Shown: positions 1-12,577, counted from the first letter of the stretch. The stretch is DNA of 64,000 nucleotides from Eucalyptus grandis (GCF_016545825.1 NC_052615.1:32444516-32508515); one strand, 5' to 3'. Notes: generated from the letters alone by a model not told the origin. A program made the numbers and translations.

Positions 1-281
1 GCATTGATTCGATGCGCGTCTTGAAGTAGTAGCTTACAACATCGTGACTGGAAGCGCCTCCTTGACTGATGGAGAACCTTCAAACGATGAGAATGCCAAG
101 CGCCGCCACCACCAGGACTCTAGAGCGCCGCATGGTGAGAGGGGCGTCGCCGTGGAGGACGATTGACCGATGTCACACGAGGAATACATCCAAAAGAGGA
201 GGTAATTGTGGATTTTCTTTTTTCGCACGCTTGTTGAAGATGCCAACTTTGTAGTATCGATGTTCTTATCGTGTCGAATTG

Positions 282-652
282 TGTAGGGAAACATATTCCT
301 AAAAATAGATCCAATACTCAAATGATCGAATACCAAAAGCGAATGCAGAAACATGCCCGGAAACATGTTACACCGATCAAATGCATATCACGAAGTCAAA
401 CATACATTGATTGCCACATATTAAGTATCGTTGCAGTTTTGAGGGATTTTTTGAAGCCCTAGTTTCGTATGTCGAGAGAGGCACGTACTGTTTCAAAAGG
501 GGGAAAATAGAAAACGTATTTCTCTTCTGAAAATGCAATTGTTCAGTTATTCTCCTTTTTATTTTTTATTATTATTTTATATATTACAGTAACTACACTC
601 TTTTATGAGCCCTGGCCCAACATGGGCAAACCATGAAACATAAAACCCATCA
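282..652 (-). repeat. LTR of R1-A (3' LTR in element orientation)
   Basis: This is a 371-bp copy of the terminal repeat also seen at 7247-7651, 26966-27346 and 30504-30902. Its outer edge abuts the target duplication AATTG and its inner edge abuts a purine-rich tract read on the - strand. Confidence 0.85.
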
Positions 653-1305
653 TCTCTCACTCACACATGGTGGGCTAAACAAAACTCTTTTTACCTCTCT
701 GCAACATTCATACCATTAAATAATTTGTGCAACCAACATACTTTGAGAGCTTGTTGCCATACATCTATTAGGAATATATAACATTTCATAATGGGTATCA
801 TATTTTTTAGTAGGTATAGTATGCAGTATCTAGATCGATTGATTACATTTATATCTTTCTTGATTACAATATTTAGATATATTGTATTCACAATTATGAT
901 TAAATAATCATAATTGATCGACCAGTAAATATAAAATTAGAATGTGATTCTTCAAACTCGATCTTCCTCTTTCCTTGAAACTCTCAATTTCAATTCAACT
1001 TACTTTTCTAGAAATGTCTCATTAGATTGAATCAATTCATGATCATTGGCAACATTCTAATATAACAAACACTGAATAGAAATCTTGAAAATAAATAAGA
1101 GTTATGAGGGCACTTAATTGAGGAACTTTTTTCTTCAAGAATTTCACATGGTATAAAAGTTAAGATCAAAAGTTTTTGCCACTCTTGTTGGTCGTCTCAT
1201 GCATATGTAGTATGAAATGCGTATTATGATATTAACTCATTTCCCATAGAGTATATGTCTACACCTTCAATATCGTACAGATGATAGTTCAGACATATCT
1301 AATGT

Positions 1306-1506
1306 CTAACTTGAGTTCACGTATCTACTCTCACGGAATTCACGGTTAAGAGCTTCTAATGTTTCTTGCTCTTCCAACACATATTGAATTTTCATATGCC
1401 ATATTTCATAATTATCGTTGTTCAATTTCTCACATTTATTCAATTCAGCAACTATGCTTTTAGTTGCTAAAGCCATTGGATCTAAACATATGAGATACAT
1501 ATGCAT
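1306..1506 (-). pseudogene. Copia gag remnant inside R1-A
   Basis: A 66-codon open frame reads ...AELNKCEKLNNDNYEIWHMK..., then IQYVLEEQETLEAL. This matches the start of plant Copia gag proteins (the region usually annotated DUF4219/UBN2, with a K-L-N-x-x-N-Y-x-x-W core). It lies on the same strand as the element but close to its 3' LTR, so most of the coding region has been lost or rearranged. The equivalent stretch in R1-B (about 27,960-28,170) is more decayed. No zinc knuckle, protease or reverse transcriptase is recognisable. This is a fossil, not a gene. Confidence 0.6.
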
Positions 1507-2500
1507 GAATTATTAATGTCTATCAATTATGCATCCATTTTGCATAAACTCATCATATTAATGAATAATTTCAAATAAGATTTCAAAATCAAAATGTCAC
1601 TATGTTTCCAATCATCATCCAAAAATCCTAATTTAAAATTATCATTAATATAATCTTCTATGCAAAATAAGTTCTTTGAAGCTACAAAAACTTTTATGAA
1701 CTACTCACAACAATTAATAATAACAGAAGTAATTGACATTGGATATCTATTAACAATAGAATAAAATATTTTTTCATAATGTAACAATATCAACATGGTA
1801 GAAATAATCTACATAAGATATCCATAAAACATACTAAATAAACATCACTAGAAACAGCTAACGCCAAGTCAAACTATGAACAAGGAAAGATCCTTTTAAT
1901 TTCTTGAAAATTTCCTTTGTAAATTCATTAGGCACATTCGGCAACCATAAAAAAACAGACGGAAATCCCTTAGGATTTCTCCTTCGCACATCCATCCTCC
2001 GTCGGATTGAACTCATTTCTTGGGTCGAAGTCCTTGTGGCTTCAATTTGATAATATTCATAAATAAATAAAAAAGCCACTACACCATGTTGACCTCTCAT
2101 AGGCGATTCAACACTACTTGCCATTCAGATGGAAGAATATTTATAAAGAATTGCACCATCTCAAAGGTTGGCATGAGATAACCCTTCCAAATGACTTTTT
2201 GTATCTTTTTATTAACCTCGAAAACATATTTAATTAAATCACCACTTTCCCATCAATAATCAATCAACTCAGCTATCAATCTTGAAAGTCTTGTCTTTTG
2301 ACTTTGACCATGCGCGAATAGGTATGCGCTTAGAAGGGAAGTCATTGTTCTTGCAACAAATGCAGAACAAAAAAAGATTACTTATAAACTTATAATTCAT
2401 AGGGACTTAATTGAAAAAGAAACACATTTTTCATTTTTTTTTTGGGTCAACAATCAACGGTCAATGCGGTCATTCAACAGTCAACGATCAAGAAGTCAAT

Positions 2501-5500
2501 TGTCACGCCCCGAATTTCGGGCACGCGCACATCCCTTGACGATCGACTAAATTGCAACGTTCCCAGAACGTGTCGCCAACTCTTTTTTTTTTATGCACAT
2601 GCGGAAACGAAATTTAAACATATCCCCAAACAACAACAAATATGGGATAGAAAAGTAGGACAATCAAATTTCACCAATCACGCTTTAATAATAAGCCAAG
2701 TCAGTCCTACAAGTCTGTACACTAAAAGTCTGACTCAAAAGAACTACCGAACAACCTATACTCTGGATCCCTTCGATTCTGGCTCAGGAACCTCCACGAC
2801 ACCCTCCAGTATCACCAAACTAAGGACCTGAAAAATTGTAAATCATGACGAGGGTGAGAATAAATCTCAGTGAGTCAACACTTTAAATCCTGATTAGGAT
2901 GAGAATTCACTCAGAGACGTCTTAAACATACACCACTCAAAACTTACCTTACCTCAGCACCTTCCGACACATTAATGTACCTCATAAACACTTATGCATA
3001 TAGTAAATGCATTCAATAACTGTAACACATCATATCACTCATCAAATAATTCACAAGAGTCCCGATTATAAGGCCAAATTGTTATGACACGTCACATTCT
3101 GTACCACACAATTTCGTCCCATAATCAGGCGCGGATATCTCATATCGGTGGTTCAATCCACACCCGATATTCACTTTCAATGTCCAAACTCCATATACAA
3201 ACTCAAGGTTCTAGAGGGGACCCCCACGAAGTTCCGTTATTGTATGACACTTAGTCCCTGACCACAATCAGCAACAATATAAGGTTCTAGAGGTGGCTCC
3301 CATGAAGTCACGCTGTTGCGTAACACTTAGTCCCTAACCACAATAAGCAATAGCTCAAGGTTATAGAGATAACTCACACGAATTTTCTTTATCGTATAGC
3401 ACTTAGTCCTTTTCCACATATAGTAATAGTACAAGATTCTAGAAGTGGCTCCCATGAAGTCACGTTATCGTGTAATACTTAGCTCTTGACTATGTAAGAC
3501 AGTAGTGCAAAGCTTTAAAAGTGGGTCCCATGTGATTCAGTTCATCATGTAGCACTTAGCCCTTGACTACAATAAGCAACGGTACAAGGTTCTAGAGGTG
3601 GCTCACACGAGATTTCGTTATCGTGTAGCACTTAGTCATTTACTTGCTCACAACCCATTCGGTTTCCTCAACACACCTCATCATCTTTCGATAGTCGCCA
3701 CATAAAGCAATAACAATAAACCACGATCATGGCACAACCATTCGTGCATCATCACACATAACTTCTAAGCATATCACAAATCAACCACATCACCAAATAT
3801 GCATGGTTCAGCAAGCATAGTATCAAAAACAATCACCAAAACCACTACCAGTCCTAACCGGCAGAAACGGTCCACTCGCACGCCTCCAAATTTAAACCCA
3901 GAAATTTAATCAAATGAGTTTGGAAAATTTTCAAATTTGAATATGTTATAAATGACACATACATGAACATTTTCCATGCAAATATCTTAACCCATATCTT
4001 TCTAGATTCATCACAGTAAATCACTCAATCCAGTACAAAAACTAGGTCCGTTTCCAGAAAGTTTGTCTTCCAAAATCAGTTTGGTTCGAGATCCAAAACT
4101 TGTCCATTTGGTTTGAAATTTGACTATATTAAATTAGAAGATGTGAAACAACCTTCGTGAAGGAACCCTTTAAAAATTAGAACCCTAAGAGTTAATAAAA
4201 ATCTATTGAATCCCAAAAGGTTGCAAGTTCCAGCAACAACAACGGTTTTATTTTGTTTTTAACGAAATTGAAATCATATTCTTTTAAATCCATAAAATCT
4301 TGAGTAAAATATATGTTACATCTGAAGATGTCTAAAACATTTTTTAAGAATGAATCAACCTCAAAATCTTAACACATTTCGATCTACAAAAATGGCAAAT
4401 GACGAGGGTTTAGAAATCAGATCTGAGGAACATTTATTGAATTGGACTAATCCATCCTTATTAGTGCTAATCTCACCAATTAGATCAACACTAATCCATA
4501 TTAAGGCTAATATAACCAAAATATATTAGCACTAATCCATCTTAAGAATAATCTCACTTAGTACTAATCTAATTAAGCTAATTTAAACTAATCTAACTAC
4601 CTAAGCGTAATTAACAACATAATCAAGGATTATAGAGTTAACTCACCATATTAGCGAATAAACGGGTTCACGGCAACGGTGACGCGACGGCGGCTCGATC
4701 CCGTGTCTACGGCGGCTCCAAGGGAGGCCCGAAAGGAGTTGAAAACCAGCCAACAAGCTTCTGCTCAAGCTGGGTTGCGGTTCTGGTTCTGTTTCTGTTT
4801 GAGCTGCTGGTCAGGTGGTTGTTGGCGTGGCTTGGTGGTCTCGACTCGGTGGGACGGTGGCGTGGGATCGGCTAGATAAACGTGCAGTGGTTGGCAGTGG
4901 AGTTGAACGGGCTGGAGTTGGGTGGATAGTTAGGAAAATGGAGATAGAGCAGAACCAAAGGAGAAAGAAAATGAAAAAGAAGAAAAGAAGAATCTGCAGC
5001 AATGGTTCTGCAGGAGGTTTCACACACAAAAGGGAGAAGGAGAGAGAAGAGAGGGAGACAAGGGGAGAGAAAGTCTTCCAAGCAGCCAATGGCCTTCCAA
5101 GACCAATATCCAAGCACTTGAGTGCATGGACACCCAAGTCTTCAGCCCACAAAAGTCTTGGCAGCAACCAATGGGGATTTTCCCTCTCAAAGCTTCCCAA
5201 ACAAGCCAACTTGAAGGCCAAAACAGACCCCTTCAGTAGACCTACGAATTTCCCTTGATCTTCATTCAATTTCACACCAATTGACTTCAATTTAATGGCC
5301 CCAAAAAGCCATGGCAGCAGCCCACACAATTTCCCTTTAAGCCTTCACAAAACAACTCAATTTGGTAGCCAAAAATGGCAGCCAATGTGCCCATACGAAT
5401 TTCCAGCCCTTTTCTCTCAATTTCCTCACCAATTAAGTCAATTTGGTGACCAATTTAGCCCCTTGAAGCTGCCCTACGAATTTCCACCATTTGCTCCTCA

Positions 5501-5898
5501 AAACAAAACAATTTGGTAGCCAAAACTTCACTCAAAACTGCCCATCCGAATTTCTTGAATTTAATTTGCCAAATTTGGATTTTCCGTAAAAATTCCCAGA
5601 TCGATGGAATTTTTTCAAAAGATGAGACGAGGTCCTAAAAATGAATCATGACACGCTTGAATGTTTGATTTCCGAAACCAAATTCAATTTCGTGGTTAAA
5701 ATCGACCGGACGTGATTTTAGTCCAATCCAACCTACCGGGTAGCTTTTAAGGATTTTACCGCAATTATATCATTTAACGGCTTCACCTAATAGGTTAGTT
5801 AACTCATGAGTGATCGGCTTAGAAAAAAAGAACCATAGGCACGTCGGTGAAAAGACCATTTTTTTTATCAGGACGGGTCGAAAATTCAGGATGTCACA
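2501..5898 (-). mobile_element. Solo-LTR-like insertion nested in R1-A (about 3.4 kb)
   Basis: The unit starts TGTCACGCCCCGAATTTCGG and ends AAAATTCAGGATGTCACA, so it has TG...CA ends and nearly mirror-image termini. The flanks are TCAAT on the left and TCAAC on the right, consistent with a 5-bp target duplication that has one change. The matching site in R1-B (about 29,185-29,200) is uninterrupted, which confirms an insertion. No second LTR or coding domain lies inside, so I call it a solo LTR, probably of a long-LTR Gypsy family. It contains a ~78-bp tandem repeat at 3203-3650 and a GC-rich segment at 4660-5000. Open frames there (for example 4811-5329 on the - strand) look non-coding. Confidence 0.72.
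3203..3650. repeat. Tandem repeat, period about 78 bp, inside the solo LTR
   Basis: About six diverged copies each contain the succession AAGGTTCTAGAG, a GTGGCTCC(C/A)ATGAAG-like stretch, CGTGTAGCACTTAGTC and CACAATAAGCAA. Copies begin near 3205, 3281, 3358, 3431, 3512 and 3588. This is an internal minisatellite of the LTR with no coding content. Confidence 0.75.
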
Positions 5899-7246
5899 TC
5901 AACGTTTGACAGTCGACGAGACCGAGTCGAGTCAAAATGGTCAGGTTGAGTCAAACCTGTTGAAATATAATATGCGAAAACGATAGGATTTTGCAATTTA
6001 TGTCAACGCGAAATCACAAAGAAATAAACGAGAAATAATGAGGATATTAGAAATTTACGTGGTTCGGTCCGAGTATCGGTATCTACATCCAGGGGAAAAG
6101 CGAGCAGCAAATAATCCACTATAATTGAAGAATCAAAGTTTAGAATCGCTCACACACTCGAGTGTTTCTCACACCTAAATTTAACCTCAAACTCAAAGTG
6201 TTTATAAATAAACAACTCACTTGAACGTAAACTCACGGCACAAAATCACCGCGCGTTTAGGGTTAAAGTAAAACGCTTTACGTATGCCAAAACAAGAACT
6301 CTAGCATTCGTCTTTGGTCCGCGTACGTACGGATTCGCGTTTTTGTTCAAAGTTTCGTGCGGTGTGACTCTTCTCCTGGACCCGTGGCTCTTGCTCGTTT
6401 TTCTTTCATTGTGTGGCGCTCTCCAAGTTTTCTTTTCGCGGCTCTACTCTCAGGCAGCGTGGACGTGCAGAGGGCTTCTTTCTTTATTTCCTTTTAGCTT
6501 TTATATCGTGCCCATAGTCAAAGCACGTAGATAACCTTATTCGGCTCCTGCAAATAAAGAATAAACTTTGCTCCTTTCTTTTCATTCTATTTTATTTTCT
6601 CTTTTGTAAACCTTCATGGAGTCCAATGAATCTCCCTCTGTTAACTGAAGACATCCAAGACCAAAAAGAATTTTGAATTTCTTTTCTTGTGCGTAATCTT
6701 GAATATTATCTTTATTAGAAAAATATCTTCATGAACAACCACGTAAAAAATTTATATAAGTAGATCGTGTTTTACAAACGCTCAAACTCGAGACATAATT
6801 TAACAAAATTGATCGACTTGGCTAGGTGACATCATCGTGATGTCACCAGCAAGTGCCCTGCGCACGCGCAGGCACGTGCAAGGCAGTTACCCCCACATGT
6901 GGTGCACGCGCGGGGCGGTTACCCCCACACATACGGCGCACACGCTTGCGCAAACCGCCTCGGGGCGTGCGAGGCTGTTTCTTCTTGCCACCCATGGCGG
7001 CGCATCCGACAACCCCTGGCGGCAAGCCACCCATTGTTTTTCTCGTCTCGACAAGAACTACAACCCTACACTATCATAAACGAGTTTCGATTCACTAAAA
7101 ATGAAAAAGGGGAGCTGAACAGTACGGGGTGTTGAGATTTCCGTCCCCAAGCATCCGATGGTGGCGTTTCTCGAAATTTCAACCAAAAGCAATTTATAAA
7201 TATCAACAGTGATCAAGAAACATGAACAATATCGCGTTGATACCAA
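5899..7246 (-). other. Leader region of R1-A, no gene seen
   Basis: This is the non-coding internal part between the nested LTR and the 5' LTR, shared with R1-B (29,200-30,503). It contains the stretch TTTACGTGGTTCGGTCCGAG near 6055, which is common in plant Copia leaders and LTRs, and a GC-rich region at 6840-7030 with CGCACGCGC-type repeats. Open frames of 60-114 codons here overlap in several frames and have no recognisable domain. Confidence 0.5.
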
Positions 7247-7651
7247 TGTAGGGAAACATATTCCTAAAAATCGATCCGATACTCAAACGATCGAATATTG
7301 AAAACGAATGCGGAAACGTGCCCGCAAACATATTACACCGATCGGATACATATCACAAATCGGACATACCTTGATTGCCACAGATTAAGTACCATTGTAG
7401 TTTTGAGGAATTCTTTAAAGATCCGGTTCTGTTCGCCGAGAGAGGCGCATACCATTTCAAAGTGGGAAAATAGAAAAACGTATTTCTCTTTTGAAAACGC
7501 AACTCTTCAGATATCCCCATTTTTACTTTTTTTTATTATTTTATATATTACAGTAACTGCACTCTTTTATGGGCCCTTCACTTACGGGTTGGGTTTTGGC
7601 CCAATATGGGCGGACAAGCTTAACTTGGCCCATCAAACATAAAACCCATCA
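7247..7651 (-). repeat. LTR of R1-A (5' LTR in element orientation)
   Basis: This is a 405-bp terminal repeat, slightly longer than its partner because the partner has lost a short stretch near the GGGCCC/TTCACTTACGGG segment. The bases just left of it (GATACCAA) complement the initiator-Met tRNA primer-binding site. Confidence 0.85.
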
Positions 7652-10600
7652 AATTGATTGAGCAAGAGAGAAACGAGCACGGGTCAGGTTTATCAGGAAT
7701 TGACTCCCGATGTTATGGTAATTTTGCTCCCTTATAGTTTGGCGATTGAGATTGTTTTTCTTGATTACTGATTAGTTGGGTTGCTTTCCCTTTGTAGGGG
7801 GGCTTTGAGTTCGGGTTTGAACTTAGTCGACTATGCAAGTAAGTCCTGTTTGGGATTTGTGGTTAATAGGATAAACATGTCTCCAAAGCATTTAGATGTC
7901 ATTGCTCGTGCAATTTAGATGTTAATCTTCTATTGTTGCCATTCTTGCAGGCGACGGAAGCACTTCTGAAAAGGATGAAGAGAAGGAGACTGAAAATTTG
8001 TGGTTTGTCTTAAAATCTGTTCTTCTTTCTTCTGGACTCTGGTGACTTGCCAAGAAAATGGAATTTGGCACATGAATCTAAAGTTTCTCAGAGGGTTTTC
8101 TTGCTTTTAGGCGATTGAGATAACCTGAGACCCGTTTACTGTTAGGCCCGTTCCATAATTGATTTAGTGATTTCATTAGCTATGTTGTCTACGGGTTCAG
8201 GAAATATGCAGTACACTTTTGACTTGGTATCTTTTCCAAACGTTTACCTGATGTGCATTTTGATGGTAATGTTGTTGAAGGCGACCAAACCAATGGGGAA
8301 AGCAATCTAGTTAAGATTAGAAGTGAGCAAAGATTTCCTCTGCTTGGAGAACCGGTTTGCCTGGTGTGTGGCAAATATGGATAATATATTTGCAATGAGG
8401 TGAAATTTTGTAAACTGGAGTTCTGAGCACTTTCTTATTAGTGACATCTGGCTAGATGACATTTACATAATGTTTGTTTGTGTTGATAGACTGATGATGA
8501 TATCTGCAGCCTGGAGTGCAAAGCAGTGCTTTTACGAACTCTTAAATTTAAAGAGCTCATTTTGCTGTTGCCTTTTTGATATATGATGTTCAAGAAGGGG
8601 TGTATGGTTCCAAGTTTTGACATTGTGATTTTTGTAATGTTGGATTCTAGGATCCCTTGAGCAACCAAAGTCCGGTCACAGCTTCAGCTGAGTTTGTTTC
8701 TGGATCATCTGTGCCTGAAGAAGAAAATTATGCTTGGGATTATGTTCAGCACCGGTGGTCCAATAGGAAATCCAGTCTCTCCACTTATCTAGGGTAAGGT
8801 TTGCTAGACCTACTTGTCATTGTTCTTCTCAGTCTGTTTAAATGGGTTAATCCTGGATAAAGAAGAAATAATTTTAAATTTTCCATGCTATGAGAATGGA
8901 TGAATCTTGTTATTTTTTCTAGTACTTATTTTCTTTTTGGACCTGCGTACTCCCTCTGGTTTTCAATATGCAGAAAGGGAAAAGGTTTTGTGGATCTTTT
9001 TCATCACATGGCCACATTATATTCCTATTTGTGCTATGTTGCATACAAAATCTTTGTTAATTGTAGTACTACCTGTCAGAGGCTTGGGCACCTTGCTGAA
9101 GATTGCTTGGTGAGTGCCCTATTGACTTCCCTTCCTTGGTGTGATAGTCTGTTTTTCAACTTCTTTACTCCTTGTTTCCACTAACATGACGTGAAAAAGT
9201 CCTTGTCATGCAGGTTGCAGCTGGACAAAACAAATCAACTTCCATACCCAAAGATCTTCTGGGACTCTATAGAAGGTTTCAAGAATTCTGAATCTGTCTC
9301 ATCTTGTTCACCCTGTTATTATAGTTCTTCGGCTATACGCACCCTTGATGTATATTAAGGATTGCACAAATTTGTTTCTAAAATTTTATGTCAACTGCTG
9401 TCGAAACACTCAATTCCTCTCTTCTTTTTCTACTGCTTTATGTTCATTCCAGATGCAAGCAGATAGGGAAAAGCTCATCTGCAGCAAGGTGCAATGAATG
9501 TCAATCCACGCATAGTTTGGCGACTCGCATAGTTTGGCGACTCGTCTTGATTGTAATAGAGTAATATGTGATGGGTAAGTGCCTGTTATTGGTTAAATTA
9601 CTGTAGCATCATGGGTTGCCTTTGCTGCTTGAGGCATCAGTTTGCTTGTTCAGCAACTATTTGAGTGGCATTAGGGGACGAGTTTCTGGCTGGTACAATA
9701 TTTATTTCTCTTGTGGGGGTATGTTCTGTCTTCTTCAAGTGACATTTCTTTTAATGTTTTTGTTGTTGATTTTACTTTAAACTGGTGTTTTAGGGGTTGG
9801 GGAGCCTTTAATTCCATTTTCACTTATTATTACTCTGCTTTGGGACATTTGACGGGGATCTGGTTGGTACTGAGCCTATGGGCAGTAATCATTAGCAACT
9901 TCCGTTGATTTCTATAAGGGAAGTTTGTAGGTTGGGTAGCATATGGCAGGATAAGGATGATTATGGGGACAATGGTCATGTCATGTTAGTGCACTTCGTT
10001 TTAAATCAAATATTGTTGACAGTGGTGACTGAAGTAATAGAATTCACAGTAATTTAGGAGATTGATTCATTCTGAAGCCCCATAGAGTGTATTGACATAC
10101 ATTTTTAAAGTATTTTATGCACTCACATGGAGGATTTCTCAGTGCAGGTCATTTGGACGAGCACATTAGAATGAATTCCTCTCACTGACGATATTATTCT
10201 CACAAGCTCAAGCGTTTGGTTAGGATTTACTTGCTCCTTTGTCTAGTCTAGTTGCGACGATATCTATATCAGTTAGTTTATTGATGACATGTTAAATTTG
10301 TATTTGTAAGTTAGCCATTTGGAAGATATTTTAGATTCTCTCGAAAGAGTGACTCCCATGTTATAAATAAACCAATGATGTAAACGATGTGCCTGCTTCA
10401 TTGAACAAGTAGTTTGAGATAAGTCACTTCAGATTGTAATCCTTCACACTGCACAAAATGATTAAAAGAATGTGCTGCTTCATTAAACAAGTAGTCCTGA
10501 CATAGGTCGCCTTGAGATCCTATGTCTCTGCATTGCACAAATCCAGTCTTTAAGATTACTTCCTTTCTTTTTTGCAGGTGAAATGCAGTAAAGCAACATG

Positions 10601-11065
10601 CAAAGTGACAGACATATCTGATCTTTTGGGTTGCCATTACTGTTTTCACAAATTCTATGAAATGTGTACCGCAAGTTGGTACGTGGCCTTAATTTTTTTT
10701 TTTCTGCATTGTATAATTACTATAATTTATTTGAATTGCTGGCGTTATTCTACGGGATGGGTCAGCCACGTTGGGGTTGATTGGGGGGTTTAGACAGTAA
10801 CAGGTGATAATTTCCCACTAGGGTATTCAATATTACGCAAGAAGTTTTTTTTTTGGTAAAGATATTACGCAAGAAGTTCTTCATTAGCCAGGTCCATTTA
10901 TTGTGCCTTCTGATGAAAGATAATAAATTTCTAATTAACGCCTGTCCAATCCAGGAAAGGAGCAGGACTTGCAATTATAAGAAGGTCTATTAGCTGCGAA
11001 GATCATTTTTCATGGTGAGACCACTCGCACTCGATATTTCTTCCTGGAAATTTTATGTTAAAGCT

Positions 11066-11135
11066 GATTTGATTAATTTAGGACCTGTCGACAAAACCAT
11101 GATTTGATTAATTTAGGACCTGTCGACAAAACCAG
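11066..11135 (+). repeat. 35-bp tandem duplication before exon 15 of Z1
   Basis: A segment beginning GATTTGATTAATTTAGGACC is present twice in a row (11066-11100 and 11101-11135). The last base before the second copy is T rather than the G of the splice acceptor. Z3 has one copy. The second copy keeps the AG acceptor of exon 15 at 11135. Confidence 0.85.
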
Positions 11136-11229
11136 GCAGAGAATGAATTTTCTGAATGCCGGTGCAGAAGATAGTGCGTATATTGTGAGTAGGCATCCTC
11201 AAAGGAGCAAGCATGTTCAGATCAGCGAA

Positions 11230-11358
11230 GTTTCAGAAGATGGGGTGGGGACGCGTAAGTTTCAGGAGTGGGTTTCGACTCCCACACCATGCAAAAAGCA
11301 GGGCAAAAGTTTGAGAGTGAGTGTAGAGTAGGAATATAATAGGACTGATAAAAAAAAA
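11230..11358 (+). mobile_element. 5'-truncated SINE-like insertion at the broken 3' end of Z1
   Basis: The piece contains GGGTTTCGACTCCCAC (box B-like), then AGGGCAAAAGTTTGAGAGTG, and ends in an A-run after GATA. The same layout occurs in the longer copies at 11898-12108, 17451-17642 and 54036-54226. It replaces about 750 bp that Z3 retains between its exon 15 and position 49,868, so insertion was accompanied by loss of flanking sequence. Confidence 0.55.
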
Positions 11359-11650
11359 GAGTAAGTTTATGTATTCCAAAAATTGGGAAACTTATTTTGA
11401 CAGGCACCTCGGAAACTAGTTTAGACGAGTACCTTGGAACCTAAATCAGGTTTTTATATTTTTCTTGATTTATGTTTTCAAGTAATCATGTGGTATTTCA
11501 TAGCATCTAATGATAAGTGTGTAATTTGGAACAACTAGTTTAAGCTTCCATTATTGATTGAGACTTTTATTAAGTTAATGTTTCATATTCTTCATATGTT
11601 TAGAGGTAAGTTGTAATCAATGGATTATAATAGCAAGTAGTAATTATTAA
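11359..11650. other. Intergenic sequence between Z1 and L1
   Basis: AT-rich spacer matching 49,870-50,170 in unit 3. I see no gene in it. Confidence 0.6.
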
Positions 11651-11659
11651 AGGTGATGA

Positions 11660-12577
11660 TCTAAGTAGCACCGACGACACGTGATATACAACACGCAACA
11701 CGTCGTTTCTAAAAAATTAGAGAATTTTGACATGTTGTATATTAGATGTATATTTTTATGATATTTCAATTAAATTAATTTGATTCAAATTCATAAATAA
11801 ATAAATAATAAAAAGAAGTTTAGAATGAATTTAAACTAAAAATATTAATCTCTCATTTATTAATATCATTTTTGGTTTCAATTTAATAAATTCAACTACT
11901 AAAGTTTGGCCCCGTAGCCACCCTTCCAACATGGAAGGGGGAGGTAGGGAATTCAAATCTCCACATTTTCAGCGGGGATTGGGATAGGGACGATTTAGTT
12001 TTAAATGTGTGTTTCGACTCCCACGCTCTACAGAAGGTTAGGTAAAAGTCTAAGAATGAGAGTTAAAAGTAAGAATAGAGTAAGATCGACAAAAAAAAAA
12101 AAATTAGCAAATTCAACTCCATTCTAATAATTCATAAAATTTGAAGAAGGAAAAATAGCAATTCACATACTGGATTTGCCTCTCGGACATATCGGAAAGA
12201 AAGAGAAAAAACTTGGGGTGTGAATTTCATATCATGGGAAGTAAGAATCAAAAGAGAAAAGAAAATTAAGTTTTTTCTTTCCCTAATATTATTTTTATTA
12301 TTTTTTCATATATATATTTTTTTATTTCTCATTTATTGAAAGTTTTTAAAATTGATCTCGTGTATCGAAATCAGAAACTCGCATGTTGAAATTTTGACTT
12401 GAGTATCAAAGAGTGTCGAGAAAGTTGACCAACTGTCGAATTTTTTGACACGTGTTGATCGAGTATTGAAGAGTGTCCGAGGGTGTCCGAGGGTGCTCGA
12501 GGGTGTCCGAAAGTATCGAACACGTGTCGAAGTGTCCGACACAATACGAAGACTCTTAGAGAATGTCAATGCTTCCT
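11660..12577. mobile_element. Mutator-like non-autonomous element (MULE-A)
   Basis: The insertion is flanked by a perfect 9-bp direct repeat AGGTGATGA (11651-11659 and 12578-12586). The equivalent position in unit 3 (near 50,170) is uninterrupted. A 9-bp target duplication is typical of Mutator-like elements. The ends (TCTAAGTAGCACCGACGACA on the left, AGGAAGCATTGACA when the right end is reverse-complemented) are imperfect inverted repeats. The right part carries reiterated GTGTCCGA/GTGTCGAA motifs, also seen in the second insertion at 43,325-44,409. No transposase is present. A SINE has inserted inside it. Confidence 0.7.
11898..12108 (+). mobile_element. SINE inserted in MULE-A
   Basis: The element is about 210 bp with a tRNA-like head (GTAGCCACCCTTCCAACATG, then a box B-like GGAATTCAAATCTCC), a second TTCGACTCCCAC motif and an A-run tail after GATCGAC. 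A 10-bp direct repeat AAATTCAACT flanks it (11888-11897 and 12109-12118). The structure is that of a plant tRNA-derived SINE. Related copies are listed separately. Confidence 0.68.

Larger units (their letters stand above)
282..7651 (-). mobile_element. Non-autonomous Copia-like LTR retrotransposon in intron 2 of Z1 (R1-A)
   Basis: The element has direct LTRs at 282-652 and 7247-7651, starting TGTAGGGAAACATATTCC and ending ACCCATCA on the + strand. It is flanked by a perfect 5-bp target duplication AATTG (277-281 and 7652-7656). On the - strand the 5' LTR (7247-7651) is followed by a primer-binding site resembling initiator-Met tRNA (TGGTATCAGCGC, just left of 7247). The polypurine stretch GAGTGAGAGA lies at 653-662. 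Without the nested solo LTR the internal part is ~3.2 kb, too short for gag-pol. Only a gag remnant is visible (1306-1506). The same insertion with the same duplication occurs in Z2. Z3 has the empty site near 45,600, so the element arrived before the Z1/Z2 duplication. Confidence 0.88.
33..11229 (+). pseudogene. Z1: HIT/CCHC zinc-finger protein gene, copy 1 (5' end outside window, 3' end truncated)
   Basis: Exons can be matched one by one to Z3. They are: exon 2 33-201, 3 7663-7717, 4 7797-7838, 5 7951-8002, 6 8266-8399, 7 8490-8555, 8 8651-8793, 9 9067-9109, 10 9214-9275, 11 9453-9574, 12 10143-10218, 13 10578-10678, 14 10955-11014, 15 from 11136. Exons 6-7 encode a HIT finger (CLVCGKYG, then DETDDDICSLECK in the family) and exon 9 a CCHC knuckle. 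Lesions I can see: TGA at 164-166 in exon 2; two extra bases at the start of exon 4; one extra base in exon 5; loss of the AG acceptor before exon 6; TAA at 8382-8384 inside the HIT finger; the exon 7 donor changed to CT at 8556; the first knuckle Cys codon changed to Gly at the exon 8 end; a 17-bp duplication in exon 11; TGA in exon 12. After 11229 the Z3-like sequence is replaced by a SINE-like piece. Intron 2 holds a nested retrotransposon. It is not a functional gene. The protein's role is unknown to me. Confidence 0.8.

Noticed and set aside
8900..9184. Hydrophobic small proteins (e.g. FSSTYFLFGPAYSLWFS), repeated near 38,313 and 46,847
   Set aside because: They overlap intron 8 and exon 9 of the Z copies in the wrong frame; repetition reflects gene duplication, not a conserved peptide.
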